Assembly: GCA_024742415.1 (NCBI GenBank)
Contig: JANSYN010000002.1
Coordinates: 248,001 to 312,000, forward strand
DNA length: 64,000 bases
Direction: 5' to 3'
Origin: Gammaproteobacteria bacterium
Lineage (GTDB): Bacteria > Pseudomonadota > Gammaproteobacteria > Pseudomonadales > Halieaceae
The notes under the pieces are model-generated. The model ran no database searches, was not told the DNA's origin, and saw only the letters and a list, made by a program, of their open reading frames with translations. The position numbers were made by a program, and so were the translations under genes. This document shows, piece after piece, positions 1 to 8,433 of the stretch (its first letter is position 1; each line of letters opens with the position of its first letter).

Positions 1-2
1 TC

Positions 3-1271
3 GTAGCGTTCCAGGCACTACCGCAGAATAGCCGCTATCGCTTCATGCTGGACGAAGCGCAGTTCACCATCATGGGCTATATCAAGGGGCCGGTCTGTCG
101 CGGCCAGATTGCGCTGAATGTGATTGATGACCAGTTCTGGGTGTTCTTTACCGACCCAGACGAAGAACGGGCCCAGCACACCGCAGAGTTTCTGGCGCGC
201 GAAAGTGGCGAGTTGCGGCTGCCCAACGCCGACGGAAACTTGCTGGTATCGCTGGTGCAATGGCGCAAGTACTCAAAGAACCAACTCAAGTTTCTCAAGG
301 CCAAAACACAGTTCATCAACCAGACGGCCAGGGCAGCGGATATCCGCGTAGACCTGGAGCTGATCTGGGACGGCGACGGCCACAACGACAACGCCAGCCT
401 GACTGTGTTCCGTCACACCGATACCGCAACGGTAGTCAAGGGCCTGGTAGGCCACCAACCCAAGACCGCATGGCTGATCGACTACTCTCTACTGGAACGA
501 ATCCATTACCTGCTGGTGGCAGGCTTTGATGTCTACGGCAATGTTGGTCACCAGTTGGAGACTCGCCTTTATATGGATTTTCTGCGCATGGAAGGCGAGC
601 AGAACTTCCTGTTCCTGTTGCCCAAACAAGAACGTATTGCACTGCGCGATTACTGGTACCGCAACGCCGGCGAGCACGTCAAGCGTTTCGTGATGACCGA
701 TGCCATGGCCTTTGATCGCGACACCGATATCGTTTTCTCAAACGACAGCCCCGCCAAGCCACAACTACTGAACATGTTGCAGCAGCGCATCTACGGCGCC
801 GCAGCCAAGCGCTACGCGATTCATGATTCCGCCCTGGAGCGGTTGGCCGAATCCGGCGGTGCTCACCTGAGCCTCATGCCCCAGGTAGCTTTTGTGCAGG
901 TATTCGGACACGGTGAACAAGAGCGCGTGTACTCACTCATCCACAACAGTGCCTACAGTAACAACGCACAGATTTTCCAGGAAGAGGAACGTCGTATTCC
1001 GCAAGAAGACACGCTCACTGTTGCGCGCGGTTTTATCGGTGCTTATCCGAACGCATTTTTCCAGATCAACTCGCAGGATCTCGACACGTTCACAGATGCC
1101 GTTCTGGCGCTGGAGAGCGAAGCGGATTATGCGGCACTGAAAAGACGCTTTGGCGTGGCCCGCAATGCGCCGCACTTTTGGCAGGTCAGTGATCGTTTCC
1201 ATGATCACGCTGCGGCTTTTTTTCCGCGCGAGTCCGGCGTGTTCGACCTGAATCGCTACGAAAACCGTTAA
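3..1271 (+). CDS. cti: Fatty acid cis/trans isomerase, C-terminal part (cut by window edge)
   Basis: Cti is a periplasmic haem enzyme that converts cis to trans unsaturated fatty acids in membrane phospholipids under solvent or heat stress. The frame is open from base 3, so the true start and the N-terminal CXXCH haem motif of the family lie to the left of the window. About 422 residues of a protein that is normally near 750-790 are present. Family signatures visible here include a GPVCRGQIALNVI segment followed by FWVFF, the LLVAGFDVYGNVGHQ segment, YMDFLRMEGE, and FLFLLP followed by basic residues. The first in-frame ATG, at 45, is internal and should not be taken as the start. The gene converges on the sulfotransferase gene with a 35-base gap. 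Identification rests on motif recall; the family call is strong. Confidence 0.93.
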   Translation, partial: VAFQALPQNSRYRFMLDEAQFTIMGYIKGPVCRGQIALNVIDDQFWVFFTDPDEERAQHTAEFLARESGELRLPNADGNLLVSLVQWRKYSKNQLKFLKAKTQFINQTARAADIRVDLELIWDGDGHNDNASLTVFRHTDTATVVKGLVGHQPKTAWLIDYSLLERIHYLLVAGFDVYGNVGHQLETRLYMDFLRMEGEQNFLFLLPKQERIALRDYWYRNAGEHVKRFVMTDAMAFDRDTDIVFSNDSPAKPQLLNMLQQRIYGAAAKRYAIHDSALERLAESGGAHLSLMPQVAFVQVFGHGEQERVYSLIHNSAYSNNAQIFQEEERRIPQEDTLTVARGFIGAYPNAFFQINSQDLDTFTDAVLALESEADYAALKRRFGVARNAPHFWQVSDRFHDHAAAFFPRESGVFDLNRYENR

Positions 1272-1306
1272 ACCCCTGCAGGGCCATCAGAAACCGGCCG
1301 CTGGCG

Positions 1307-1906
1307 TCACTCGCTGATCATTGGGTAATCCAGCAGTTCGAAATCTTCGCGAAAGTAATCGTTGACGATGCGGCGCAGCTCCGGCGTCCACAAGTTCACC
1401 TCACGCGCCGACGACCTGCCACTGGCACGCACTTTGGGCAACGTGATCTCGGGCAGTGACAATCGCTGGCAGATCCGCGAGAAGTCTGCCTGCAGGTTTT
1501 CAAACCGCCCGACAAAATCAACCAGCAATCCACCCTGGTGAGGGGCAATAAAATCCACCTGCTTGAACATCAGCTCATTGCTGCTGAAACCATGAATAAA
1601 CTGCGCAAAGGTTTTGTCACCTGTGTACAGATGGTGTCGGGGATGATCCGGTGCGCCTAGCGGCTCCCGCTGGCGATAAAAGTACCAGGACAACATGCGA
1701 TCATAGGGGTCGCGCACGAAAGCAAACTTGAAATAGTCTTCCCATACGGATGGCGGCAGGTCGCGCTGCAGCTTCAGACAGGTGGCGTGCCGATTAAACG
1801 CGTCGCTCAGCGGGGCCTTGTAAGGCGTCAGTACTTCCTCTGTGCTGCTACTGCCGACTTTGGGCACGGCGACAAAAATGAATCGATGCGAATCGGAAAG
1901 GATCAC
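1307..1906 (-). CDS. Sulfotransferase family 2-type protein
   Basis: This 199-residue protein looks like a PAPS-dependent sulfotransferase of the carbohydrate/sulfotransferase-2 type. The 5'-phosphosulfate loop is seen near residue 13 as VPKVGSSS, and the 3'-phosphate binding segment near residue 60 as FAFVRDPYDRMLSWY. Both are in the order and spacing usual for the family. It has no signal peptide and should be cytosolic. The start is GTG; an in-frame TAG occurs about 13 codons upstream with no ATG between, and the ribosome binding site is weak. It lies 113 bases downstream of the P450 gene on the same strand, so it may be the last gene of the Rieske/P450 group. The acceptor cannot be told from sequence; a small hydroxylated product of the oxygenases is possible but speculative. 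Confidence 0.75.
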   Translation of the reverse strand: MILSDSHRFIFVAVPKVGSSSTEEVLTPYKAPLSDAFNRHATCLKLQRDLPPSVWEDYFKFAFVRDPYDRMLSWYFYRQREPLGAPDHPRHHLYTGDKTFAQFIHGFSSNELMFKQVDFIAPHQGGLLVDFVGRFENLQADFSRICQRLSLPEITLPKVRASGRSSAREVNLWTPELRRIVNDYFREDFELLDYPMISE

Positions 1907-2019
1907 TGTGATAGTCGTCGTGTGCCGCGCGTTATCGGAAAAGTGCTACAGACGACAACGCCAACGTCCATGCGCTTGCCGCCAACCAGATAGCCGCAAG
2001 CTTAACACAGCGTGCAGCC

Positions 2020-3276
2020 CTATCTCGCCCTCGCGTCAAAGCGAATGTGCAGCCCTTTCAAACCGCGCAGGACAATATTCGGCCAGTAAGAGAGGTCCGA
2101 TTTCTCCTCGTCGAGCGAGAGATTGGTCAGTCGCGACAGCAGCCCCTCGAAAGCAACGAGCATCTCTTTGCGCGCCAGCAGCGCTCCCGGGCAAAAATGC
2201 ACGCCCTGGCCAAAGGCGATATGGTCGTCGGCGTTCTGCCTGTGGATCTCGATAGCATTCGGATTTGCAAACAGCGCTGCGTCGCGATTAGCCGCGTGGT
2301 AACGCAACATCACCAGCGAATCCGCCGGAATACGTACACCGTGAAATTCCGTATCTTTTTTCACGACCCGCCACATGCCCGCGCTGGGCGATTCCATGCG
2401 CAGCATTTCTTCTACCGCATTGGGGATCTTTTCGGGGTCTGCCTGCAGTTGCGCCAGTTGGTCGGGATTTTGCAGCAGGCTGAGCATACCGCCGGTAATC
2501 GCCGAGGTCGTCGTTTCATTGCCTGCCACCATGAGCTGCTGCAGCAGGCTCTGCAGTTCTTCCATGTTCAGCAGGCGTTCCTGCCCGGTATCGGGATCCT
2601 GTATACGCGTCATCACCAGGTCAGAGATCATGTCATCTGTTGGTGCCTGACGACGCGCGGCGACCATTTCGGCGAAGTAAAACTGGAAGGCGACGATATT
2701 CTGCGCGTCCTCGACCTGCTCTTCGGGCGTTGCCATCTGGCTCAGGCGCCGGGCAAAGGAATCTGACCAGCGCTTGAAATCACGCAGGTCGTCGCGCGGC
2801 ACGCCAAGCTGGTCGGCAATGACATACACCGGTAGAGGCGTGGTGAACTCTCGTATGAAATCGCATTCACCGCGCGCGATAAAACTGTCTATCAACTCGT
2901 TCACGATGGCGCGCATGTAGTCTTCCATGGCGTTCACACGCCTGGCATTGAAGACCTTGTTCACCAGTGTGCGATAAGTCTTGTGGCGAGGTGGGTCCGC
3001 CGTGATCAGGGTGTCGACGGGCTGCCACGCCTGCGCGTAGATCGCAGTCACCTCGGGCGCAGGCTCAGGCCCCTTGAGCAGTTCGTTAAAGTTATTCGAG
3101 TAGGTGTGAGTGTCTTTGATCAGCTGCTTTACATCCGCGTAGCGGCTTACCATAAAAATGTTGGTGTTCGGCAGTTGATAGACCGGCGCCTGCTCCTGCA
3201 GGGTCTGATAAAACTCATAGGGGCAGTTCAGTACTTCTTCATCGAAGAAATTAAAATCTGCGGGGCACTTACCCAT
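2020..3276 (-). CDS. Cytochrome P450 (class I-like, soluble)
   Basis: This is a 418-residue haem monooxygenase. The haem-binding loop is AFGQGVHFCPG with the cysteine ligand near residue 362. The I-helix oxygen-activation motif is AGNETTT, and an ExxR-type region precedes the FRVVKKD-like stretch in the usual place. No membrane anchor or fused reductase is present, so it must draw electrons from a ferredoxin and reductase encoded elsewhere; none is adjacent. The start ATG has an AAGGA site eight bases upstream. It follows the Rieske oxygenase gene by 35 bases on the same strand, so the two are probably co-transcribed. The substrate is unknown. Actinobacterial and proteobacterial relatives act on steroids, terpenoids or fatty acids, and no choice among these can be made here. 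Confidence 0.93.
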   Translation of the reverse strand: MGKCPADFNFFDEEVLNCPYEFYQTLQEQAPVYQLPNTNIFMVSRYADVKQLIKDTHTYSNNFNELLKGPEPAPEVTAIYAQAWQPVDTLITADPPRHKTYRTLVNKVFNARRVNAMEDYMRAIVNELIDSFIARGECDFIREFTTPLPVYVIADQLGVPRDDLRDFKRWSDSFARRLSQMATPEEQVEDAQNIVAFQFYFAEMVAARRQAPTDDMISDLVMTRIQDPDTGQERLLNMEELQSLLQQLMVAGNETTTSAITGGMLSLLQNPDQLAQLQADPEKIPNAVEEMLRMESPSAGMWRVVKKDTEFHGVRIPADSLVMLRYHAANRDAALFANPNAIEIHRQNADDHIAFGQGVHFCPGALLARKEMLVAFEGLLSRLTNLSLDEEKSDLSYWPNIVLRGLKGLHIRFDARAR

Positions 3277-3311
3277 TGATGCTTTCCTTGTATTGTGAGC
3301 GGTAGCGACGC

Positions 3312-4703
3312 TTACAATTCGCCGCGAATGTACTTGTCGATAGTCTGGTGAAAATGGCGGATGCGCACTTCATGGTAGTTCGCCAGTACAACCTCACCCG
3401 GATCAAGACTGTGCATACCCTTCTGGATCTTCGGCATGTTAAAAAGATCCTGGTCGAAAATAGTGCCAAGGCTTTCCCCAAGTTCGGGCGCCTGCGAAAA
3501 CAGCTCTTGCTCGCCCAGGCGTCGCACGGGCGCATCTGCGGGCCGCTCCGCACCTGTAGGCAGCTGGCAGATCACCATGATTTCCATCAGGGCTGTTGTG
3601 TGGTCATCACCGTTGGGACGAAAGCGGTAGGTGATATTCGGGTGGAAGCCCGCCCAGGGCGCAAAATTCGGAAACACTGAATACAAAATGGAATCCATGC
3701 GCTCGGCCATCGTGGCAAAGCTGGCAAGCTCCCTGTCGTGATTCTTGCTGAACTCCTCCGAATTGAGCTGGGCGATGTACTCCCTGGCCGTCATGCCCTG
3801 TGGGATCTCGGCATGACTGGGCCGCGCGACCATCGCCGAAACGCCGAGCATGGTGTCTACGACCTCCTGGTCGGTAACCTCACTCAGGTGCGAGCTGGGC
3901 ACGCCAAGCGCCGTCATGGTGCGGCTGATATGGTCGCCCCAGACGTCGTACTGTGTGTCTGCATCTTCGGTGTAGTTGAGGATCTGCGGGTGGGTGGCGA
4001 TGGCATGATAGGACTCAATGAATGCCTCCCAACCGACTTTCCAGTTGCAGGGAATGACCTTCTCAACGTGCACCATCTTGTAACCGTTTTCCGGCTTCCA
4101 GCGTTCAAAATGCTGCGGTAGCACGCCCAGGTAGTCGTGCAGCGGCTGCGCCTGTAAGTCCATATTGATGAACACCCAGCCGCCCCAGGTATCCACCTGC
4201 ACCTGGCGCAGGGCGAACTCGTCGTCTTTGATGTGCTCAAAGTCCCACTTGCAGGGGGCCCATTTGAAGTCACCTTCAAGACTCCAGGTGAACGCATGAT
4301 AGGGGCAGCGAAACTTCTCATAATTGCCGCTCTCGTCCACCAACTGGCGACCCCGATGCAGGCAAGCGTTCTTGAAGGCGCGCAGCTGGCCCGCCTCGGT
4401 ACGCGTTACCACGATGGAAAAACGCGCGATGTCATAAACGTGGGTATCGCCTGGGTTGGCCACTTCGGTTTCGCGACACACCATCTGCCAGGTGCGCTTC
4501 CAGACGTGCTCTACCTCGAGCTCGTGAAACTCGCGAGACAAATAACGCTCAACCGAGAGATTACCGCAGCCAAGGTTCGGCCGGGTGTTCTCGCGCAGGC
4601 AGTCGGGTACCGGATGGTACTCCAGGTCCAGCAGGTCCTGATAGGAAGGCCCTTTGGGGCCGGCTGGCGCACCTGTCGCGCCTCGGTGTGTTGCGTCGCC
4701 CAT
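3312..4703 (-). CDS. Rieske non-haem iron oxygenase, alpha subunit
   Basis: This 463-residue protein is the catalytic subunit of a ring-hydroxylating or demethylating oxygenase. The Rieske [2Fe-2S] ligands are C114 and H116 (CLHRG) and C133 and H136 (CPYH). The C-terminal catalytic domain contains the ESYHAIATHPQ stretch that supplies mononuclear iron ligands. No beta subunit, ferredoxin or reductase gene is nearby, so it probably works as an alpha-only oxygenase with a shared electron chain. The ATG is preceded by AAGGA at a spacing of eight. It is the first gene of the leftward oxygenase/P450/sulfotransferase group. A perfect FNR-type box lies about 135 bases upstream. The substrate is not predictable from sequence. 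Confidence 0.92.
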   Translation of the reverse strand: MGDATHRGATGAPAGPKGPSYQDLLDLEYHPVPDCLRENTRPNLGCGNLSVERYLSREFHELEVEHVWKRTWQMVCRETEVANPGDTHVYDIARFSIVVTRTEAGQLRAFKNACLHRGRQLVDESGNYEKFRCPYHAFTWSLEGDFKWAPCKWDFEHIKDDEFALRQVQVDTWGGWVFINMDLQAQPLHDYLGVLPQHFERWKPENGYKMVHVEKVIPCNWKVGWEAFIESYHAIATHPQILNYTEDADTQYDVWGDHISRTMTALGVPSSHLSEVTDQEVVDTMLGVSAMVARPSHAEIPQGMTAREYIAQLNSEEFSKNHDRELASFATMAERMDSILYSVFPNFAPWAGFHPNITYRFRPNGDDHTTALMEIMVICQLPTGAERPADAPVRRLGEQELFSQAPELGESLGTIFDQDLFNMPKIQKGMHSLDPGEVVLANYHEVRIRHFHQTIDKYIRGEL

Positions 4704-4837
4704 CGTTTTTGTCCTTGTAAGCGTTCGTGATCGGGCTACTGCTGCAGCACCCGCTCAGGCGGTTCCACAGAGTCGCTCATCCGGGGTGGTGCAAAATCCA
4801 ATATAAACAATCTTGACGGTTTTTTTAATGATCTGAC

Positions 4838-4851
4838 TTGATCTGCATCAA
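4838..4851. promoter_or_regulatory. FNR/ANR-type operator, TTGAT-CTGC-ATCAA
   Basis: The site matches the FNR/ANR consensus TTGAT-N4-ATCAA at all ten defined positions. Its centre lies about 40 bases upstream (in minus-strand terms) of a TATATT hexamer at 4800-4805 and about 140 bases upstream of the Rieske gene start. The only gene reading away from it nearby is that oxygenase. If functional, it would put oxygen-dependent enzymes under an oxygen-sensing regulator; whether this is activation or repression cannot be told because the transcription start is unknown. Confidence 0.55.
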
Positions 4852-5064
4852 GCACGCGGCAGATCGGCACCCGCATCTGCGCGCAAGGGTGCCGACCAGG
4901 CGCCGGAGTCCTGCAGCGACTGGCAGCGGGCCACAATGGCACAGGTGGAAGGTGTTGAGGGCTGGGAGCGGGAAGGATCCAGGGGGGGGTTACAGACCGG
5001 GTCATGCCCAGGCTGCTGGGGAACCGCGCTGGCAGCTTGGTGGATGGCTCTCCATCAGGAAACA

Positions 5065-5180
5065 GGTATCGGTACCGGTGTCGGTTTCGGTTTCGGTTTC
5101 GGTTTCGGTTTCGGTAGCGGGAACGGGGTATCGGTGTTGGTATCGGTATCGGTATCGGTGTTGGTGTTGGTGCCAGGTAT
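5065..5180. repeat. Hexanucleotide tandem array (GGTTTC / GGTATC / GGTGTT)
   Basis: About nineteen 6-bp units run in tandem. Five exact GGTTTC units occupy 5083-5112, flanked by GGTATC, GGTACC and GGTGTC variants. After a 2-bp slip near 5125 the array continues with GGTATC and GGTGTT units to about 5180. The length is suitable for slipped-strand expansion. It sits between the end of the OmpW gene and the Rieske promoter region. No convincing gene uses the array as coding sequence. Confidence 0.85.
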
Positions 5181-5265
5181 CAGGACATACCGGATGTTGC
5201 GCAGCCCGCACTTGCAGTAACACCTGTGGCTGGCACCGCAGCGCCGGCCACAGGCTCTCATCCGC

Positions 5266-5970
5266 CTAGAACTTGTAGGCGACACCCAGCATGTAGACGA
5301 AGGGGTCGATTTCTACGTCAAAGTCCACATCAGCAACGGCGGTTGAAACGGTCGCCGAAGTGTCGATGTCAATCCAGTACATGGACGCACTGACTGCCCA
5401 GTTGTCGTTAATGGGAATGTCCACGCCAGCGCGCAGGGCAAGCCCCCAGGAATCGTCCAGGCTGAGATCGGCAGGCAGCGGGCCGTCATTGCCAACGATG
5501 TCGCCGAGCGCGCCCTCAAGCTGTGAGTCGACCTGCTCATCCCAGAAGAAGGTGTAGTTCAAGCCGGCTCCGATGTAGGGCTGCCACCCCTCCTGGCCAC
5601 CCCGGGGGTACCAGTTGACCACCACGGTCGGCGGCAAATGTTTGGTGCTACCGGCATCGACTGGCGCATCGTTGAGCACAATGTCGTGTTCAAACGGCGT
5701 GGATGCCAACACCTCAACACCCCAGTTGTCCGCGAACATGTATGTGCCGGTGACAAAAATCTGCGTATCGTCTTTTACATCCACGCCGTTCTCAAACACT
5801 GTAGGCGGGCTCGTTGGAATCGAAATCGCATCGCTGCTGGCGTCAGGGTTCACATTGGCCAAACCGCCTCGAATGATCCAGTCTCCCTGCTCGTACGCCA
5901 TCGCTACTGCGGGGCCGGCGAGCATTGCTGTTGCAAGCGCAACGTTCAGTGCTGTCTTGTTCATTTTCAT
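5266..5970 (-). CDS. ompW: OmpW-family outer membrane protein
   Basis: This 234-residue protein is an eight-stranded outer-membrane barrel of the OmpW type, a porin-like channel for small hydrophobic molecules. An N-terminal signal peptide of about 25 residues ends near AMA. The mature start YEQGDWIIRGGLANV is typical of OmpW, as are the VNWYP and PYIGAGLNYTFF segments and the terminal phenylalanine needed for BAM-mediated insertion. The ATG has a strong GAGGAAAG ribosome site. It stands alone, with 885 gene-free bases upstream and a repeat array downstream. OmpW proteins are often stress- or oxygen-regulated, and they take up hydrophobic compounds in hydrocarbon degraders, which would fit the oxygenases next door; that link is inference. 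Confidence 0.93.
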   Translation of the reverse strand: MKMNKTALNVALATAMLAGPAVAMAYEQGDWIIRGGLANVNPDASSDAISIPTSPPTVFENGVDVKDDTQIFVTGTYMFADNWGVEVLASTPFEHDIVLNDAPVDAGSTKHLPPTVVVNWYPRGGQEGWQPYIGAGLNYTFFWDEQVDSQLEGALGDIVGNDGPLPADLSLDDSWGLALRAGVDIPINDNWAVSASMYWIDIDTSATVSTAVADVDFDVEIDPFVYMLGVAYKF

Positions 5971-6855
5971 CGACTTCTTTCCTCTTGGTTATTGACGCTA
6001 TTGTTGATCAAACCGTGGCTGAAGCAACTTGCGGTCTTCCAGCTTGCGCAACACACCGCGCGCAAAATACCCTGTAAATGTAGGGTTTTGAGCGCGAGTA
6101 GCTGCGCGTGTCGAGGGTGCATTCTCAGTGCTGCAGGCGTCGGGAACAATTCGCATGATTCGAGGGAAAAGGCAGCTTCAAGTTGATTAAGGCCCGGCAT
6201 TAATTCGATAAACACGAAGACGACTAGCGCACGACATAACCCGCCACACATCCTGAAGGCGCGCCATGCACTATCCTTGAGCGCACGGGTAGCGCTGCCT
6301 GCATCAATCGTCGATCATCGCCACACGGGTCCTGGCGCTGTGCGTGGCTCATGCTTGCGCAGCACTCGCACCTGTGTAGCGCCCAGGTACACAGCGGCAT
6401 TACGAAACACGCAAAGCACAGGCGAGTGCGCACTCGTACAAGACAGGGTGCGAGGGGGGGGGGGATGTAAAGTGCCCTGTTCAGCAAGCGCTCCCGCAGC
6501 GCCCTTGCTGGCCAGGCAAATACTGTGCGCCCTGTCTACATGGACTCAAATGAAAAGGGGGGGAAACGACGTTTGAACAGGCTGGACGGGTTTACGACGG
6601 GGAACGCACTAGTGGCGGCGAGGAACGCAAACCGGCATTAAGAAGTGGAGAGCCATTCCAACACCGCCTGCGACGCCCCTTGTCATATCGCTGGTGACGC
6701 TGCGTGTTCCACCCCTTTTACACCCCTTGCGCTGTCGCCTGCGATCGAGGTCTGCTGCGGGACATCACGCGATGAAGATGAACGCCAACAACGCCCACCC
6801 GCCCCGCGACGCTGACACGGGGGCGCACACAGGCACGGGCCCTAAAAGAGAAGCG
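5971..6855. other. 885-base gene-free stretch with palindrome and G11 tract
   Basis: No open frame here has a convincing start, ribosome site or recognisable product. The right side of the OmpW promoter must lie at its left end. Notable elements are a perfect 14-bp palindrome at 6423-6436, an uninterrupted run of eleven G at 6454-6464 and a G7 run near 6555. I see no tRNA-like cloverleaf. It could be a decayed gene or hold an undetected small RNA. Confidence 0.5.
6423..6436. promoter_or_regulatory. Perfect 14-bp palindrome CGAGTGCGCACTCG
   Basis: The sequence equals its own reverse complement over 14 bases and lies 17 bases left of the G11 tract. It could be a dimeric regulator site, but no gene starts close by on either strand, so its role is unclear. 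Confidence 0.3.
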
Positions 6856-7041
6856 CTAGGCCGCCTGCTCGCTATAACGGTATCCGGCGCGCTCTACCCA
6901 GACCAGCTTGAAACGACTGTCACCATAGAAGTCCAGTGAAGCCAGTTCTGCGCGATACAGCGTGTCGTACTGGACGTCGCTTGCCACCACCTCGTTACCG
7001 TTCCTGTCGATGGCCTTGATTACAAACTTGGGAATGGTCAT
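6856..7041 (-). CDS. Small conserved-looking hypothetical protein (61 residues)
   Basis: The 61-residue product begins MTIPKFVIKAIDRNGNEV and ends near YRYSEQAA. The chosen ATG at 7041 has AGGAG eight bases upstream, which is far better than the longer frame that starts at 7125. Alternating hydrophobic and polar residues suggest a small beta-rich domain, and there is no signal peptide or membrane segment. It stands alone, divergent from the ion channel gene. I do not recognise a family. The good ribosome site and normal composition argue that it is real. Confidence 0.6.
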   Translation of the reverse strand: MTIPKFVIKAIDRNGNEVVASDVQYDTLYRAELASLDFYGDSRFKLVWVERAGYRYSEQAA

Positions 7042-7367
7042 TGCTCTTCTCCTGCGACTTCGCCTGTCACTACCGCCCGCTAGCGGCCAGCTTGGCCACT
7101 CACTATGAGCGCTGGTTTCGCCCACCAGTGTTTTGCGGGTTCATAAATACTACGACAAAAACTCCGATTCAGATGAAATGGATGCACAATTTGTTCTTGC
7201 GATAATGCTCGGGATTTTTTGGCAACCAGCACACCACACGACATCGCGAAGCCCTGTCGCGGCCGCGGCCGGTTCGCGCTTACCACCATCGTGCGTATAC
7301 ACCCTACCCATAGGGTCACTTACTCTCTAGAATTCCCTTCCTGAATTTTTCCGGGTCAATCTGTACC
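7042..7367. promoter_or_regulatory. Divergent intergenic region with dyad ACCCTA-N4-TAGGGT
   Basis: This 326-base gap separates the leftward small protein from the rightward channel gene and should hold both promoters. A perfect inverted repeat (arms 7301-7306 and 7311-7316, four-base spacer) lies about 52 bases upstream of the channel ATG and could be an operator. A TATACA hexamer just left of it is a possible -10. No other gene is evident. Confidence 0.3.
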
Positions 7368-8204
7368 ATGAGTCTTGATCAGCATCCCAGTTCCGTCTTC
7401 GCCACCCTGCAGAGGATCGAACGCAGCCGCTACTTCCAGGGAGCGGTCATCTTCATCATCGTCCTTTCGGCCATCACCATCGGGGCCAAGACGTACGACC
7501 TTCCGCCGCTGTTTGCGCAGGTACTAACGGCACTGGATGTTGCTATCACGCTGTTCTTCCTGGCAGAGATACTGTTCCGCTTTGTTACGTGCCCGCATAA
7601 GTCGCGCTTCTTCTCAGACGGCTGGAATATTTTTGACACAATCGTAGTGATCGGCAGCCTCATACCGATCGACAATTCAGAGGCCGTACTGCTGGGCCGT
7701 CTGCTGCGGGTGTTTCGCGTGCTGCGACTGGTATCGATCGTTCCGGAGCTGCGCTTCCTGATAAACGCACTGCTCAAGGCCATTCCACAGATGGGCTACA
7801 TCGCACTGCTGATGTTCATCATTTTTTACATCTACGGCGCCATGGGCTCCATGTTCTTTTCCGACATTGATCCGGTCCTGTGGGGTGACGTTTCCATTTC
7901 CATGCTCACGCTGTTTCGCGTAGCGACCTTCGAGGACTGGACTGACGTCATGTATGCCACCATGGCCACCTACCCCCTGAGCTGGATTTACTATCTGAGT
8001 TTTATTTTCCTGACGGCCTTCGTTTTTCTGAATATGATGATCGGATCCATTCTTGAAGTGATGGGCGAGGAACGCAACTTGCGCCAGGCCAAAACCGCGC
8101 ACGATGAACGTGAGCAGATGGCACAGCAGCTCAGCGCCATGAGCAAGCAGCTCGACGAACTCACCGCCATCATCAAGCAAGAGCGCTCAGCATCACGGGA
8201 TTGA
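7368..8204 (+). CDS. Voltage-gated cation channel, NaChBac/BacNav superfamily, acidic filter
   Basis: This 278-residue protein has the single-domain 6-TM layout of bacterial voltage-gated channels. S1-S3 span about residues 25-100. S4 carries four arginines at three-residue spacing (R111, R114, R117, R120). S5, pore and S6 follow up to about residue 232, then a charged coiled-coil tail of about 40 residues that should hold the tetramer together. The selectivity filter is TFEDWTD (residues 187-193) where NavAb has TLESWSM. E189 is the conserved filter glutamate; D190 and D193 replace the serine and methionine. The same two positions are acidic in the engineered calcium channel CavAb (TLDDWSD). 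A calcium-preferring channel is therefore possible. No operon partner is evident; the next gene starts 229 bases on. Confidence 0.9.
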   Translation: MSLDQHPSSVFATLQRIERSRYFQGAVIFIIVLSAITIGAKTYDLPPLFAQVLTALDVAITLFFLAEILFRFVTCPHKSRFFSDGWNIFDTIVVIGSLIPIDNSEAVLLGRLLRVFRVLRLVSIVPELRFLINALLKAIPQMGYIALLMFIIFYIYGAMGSMFFSDIDPVLWGDVSISMLTLFRVATFEDWTDVMYATMATYPLSWIYYLSFIFLTAFVFLNMMIGSILEVMGEERNLRQAKTAHDEREQMAQQLSAMSKQLDELTAIIKQERSASRD

Positions 8205-8433
8205 TAGCGTTTGCGCGCAGCCCACGCCCGCCGGCATTGTCAGCAGCCGTTGAACCGATTGCGCCCGCCAGCGGTATAACCTGGATACAACAAAGTTTGG
8301 GCACTATGGCAGGGCAGGCAGCAACAACCGCTACGACGCGCAGGCCAGACACCAACCCAACGGGATGCTTCAGCACAATGCCACAAGGAATACCAACCGA
8401 CGCAATGCCCTGCCCCGTGCGACGGATCGCCCG

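Larger units (their letters stand above)
4704..5265. other. Gene-free stretch: Rieske promoter region and repeat array
   Basis: I see no credible gene here. The left part is AT-rich around 4796-4835 and probably holds the leftward promoter of the Rieske gene; TATATT on the minus strand at 4800-4805 is a possible -10 element. An FNR-type box follows at 4838-4851. The right part is a simple repeat array (5065-5180). Open frames across the array are repeat artefacts of the PKPKPK or TDTDTD kind. Confidence 0.6.

Noticed and set aside
5055-5285. 76-residue open frame with PKPKPK and TDTDTD runs
   Set aside because: It is produced by the hexanucleotide array and overlaps the ompW 3' end; no ribosome site supports it.
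7375-7388. TTGAT-CAGC-ATCCC, a partial FNR-like site
   Set aside because: It matches only eight of ten consensus positions and lies inside the first codons of the channel gene.
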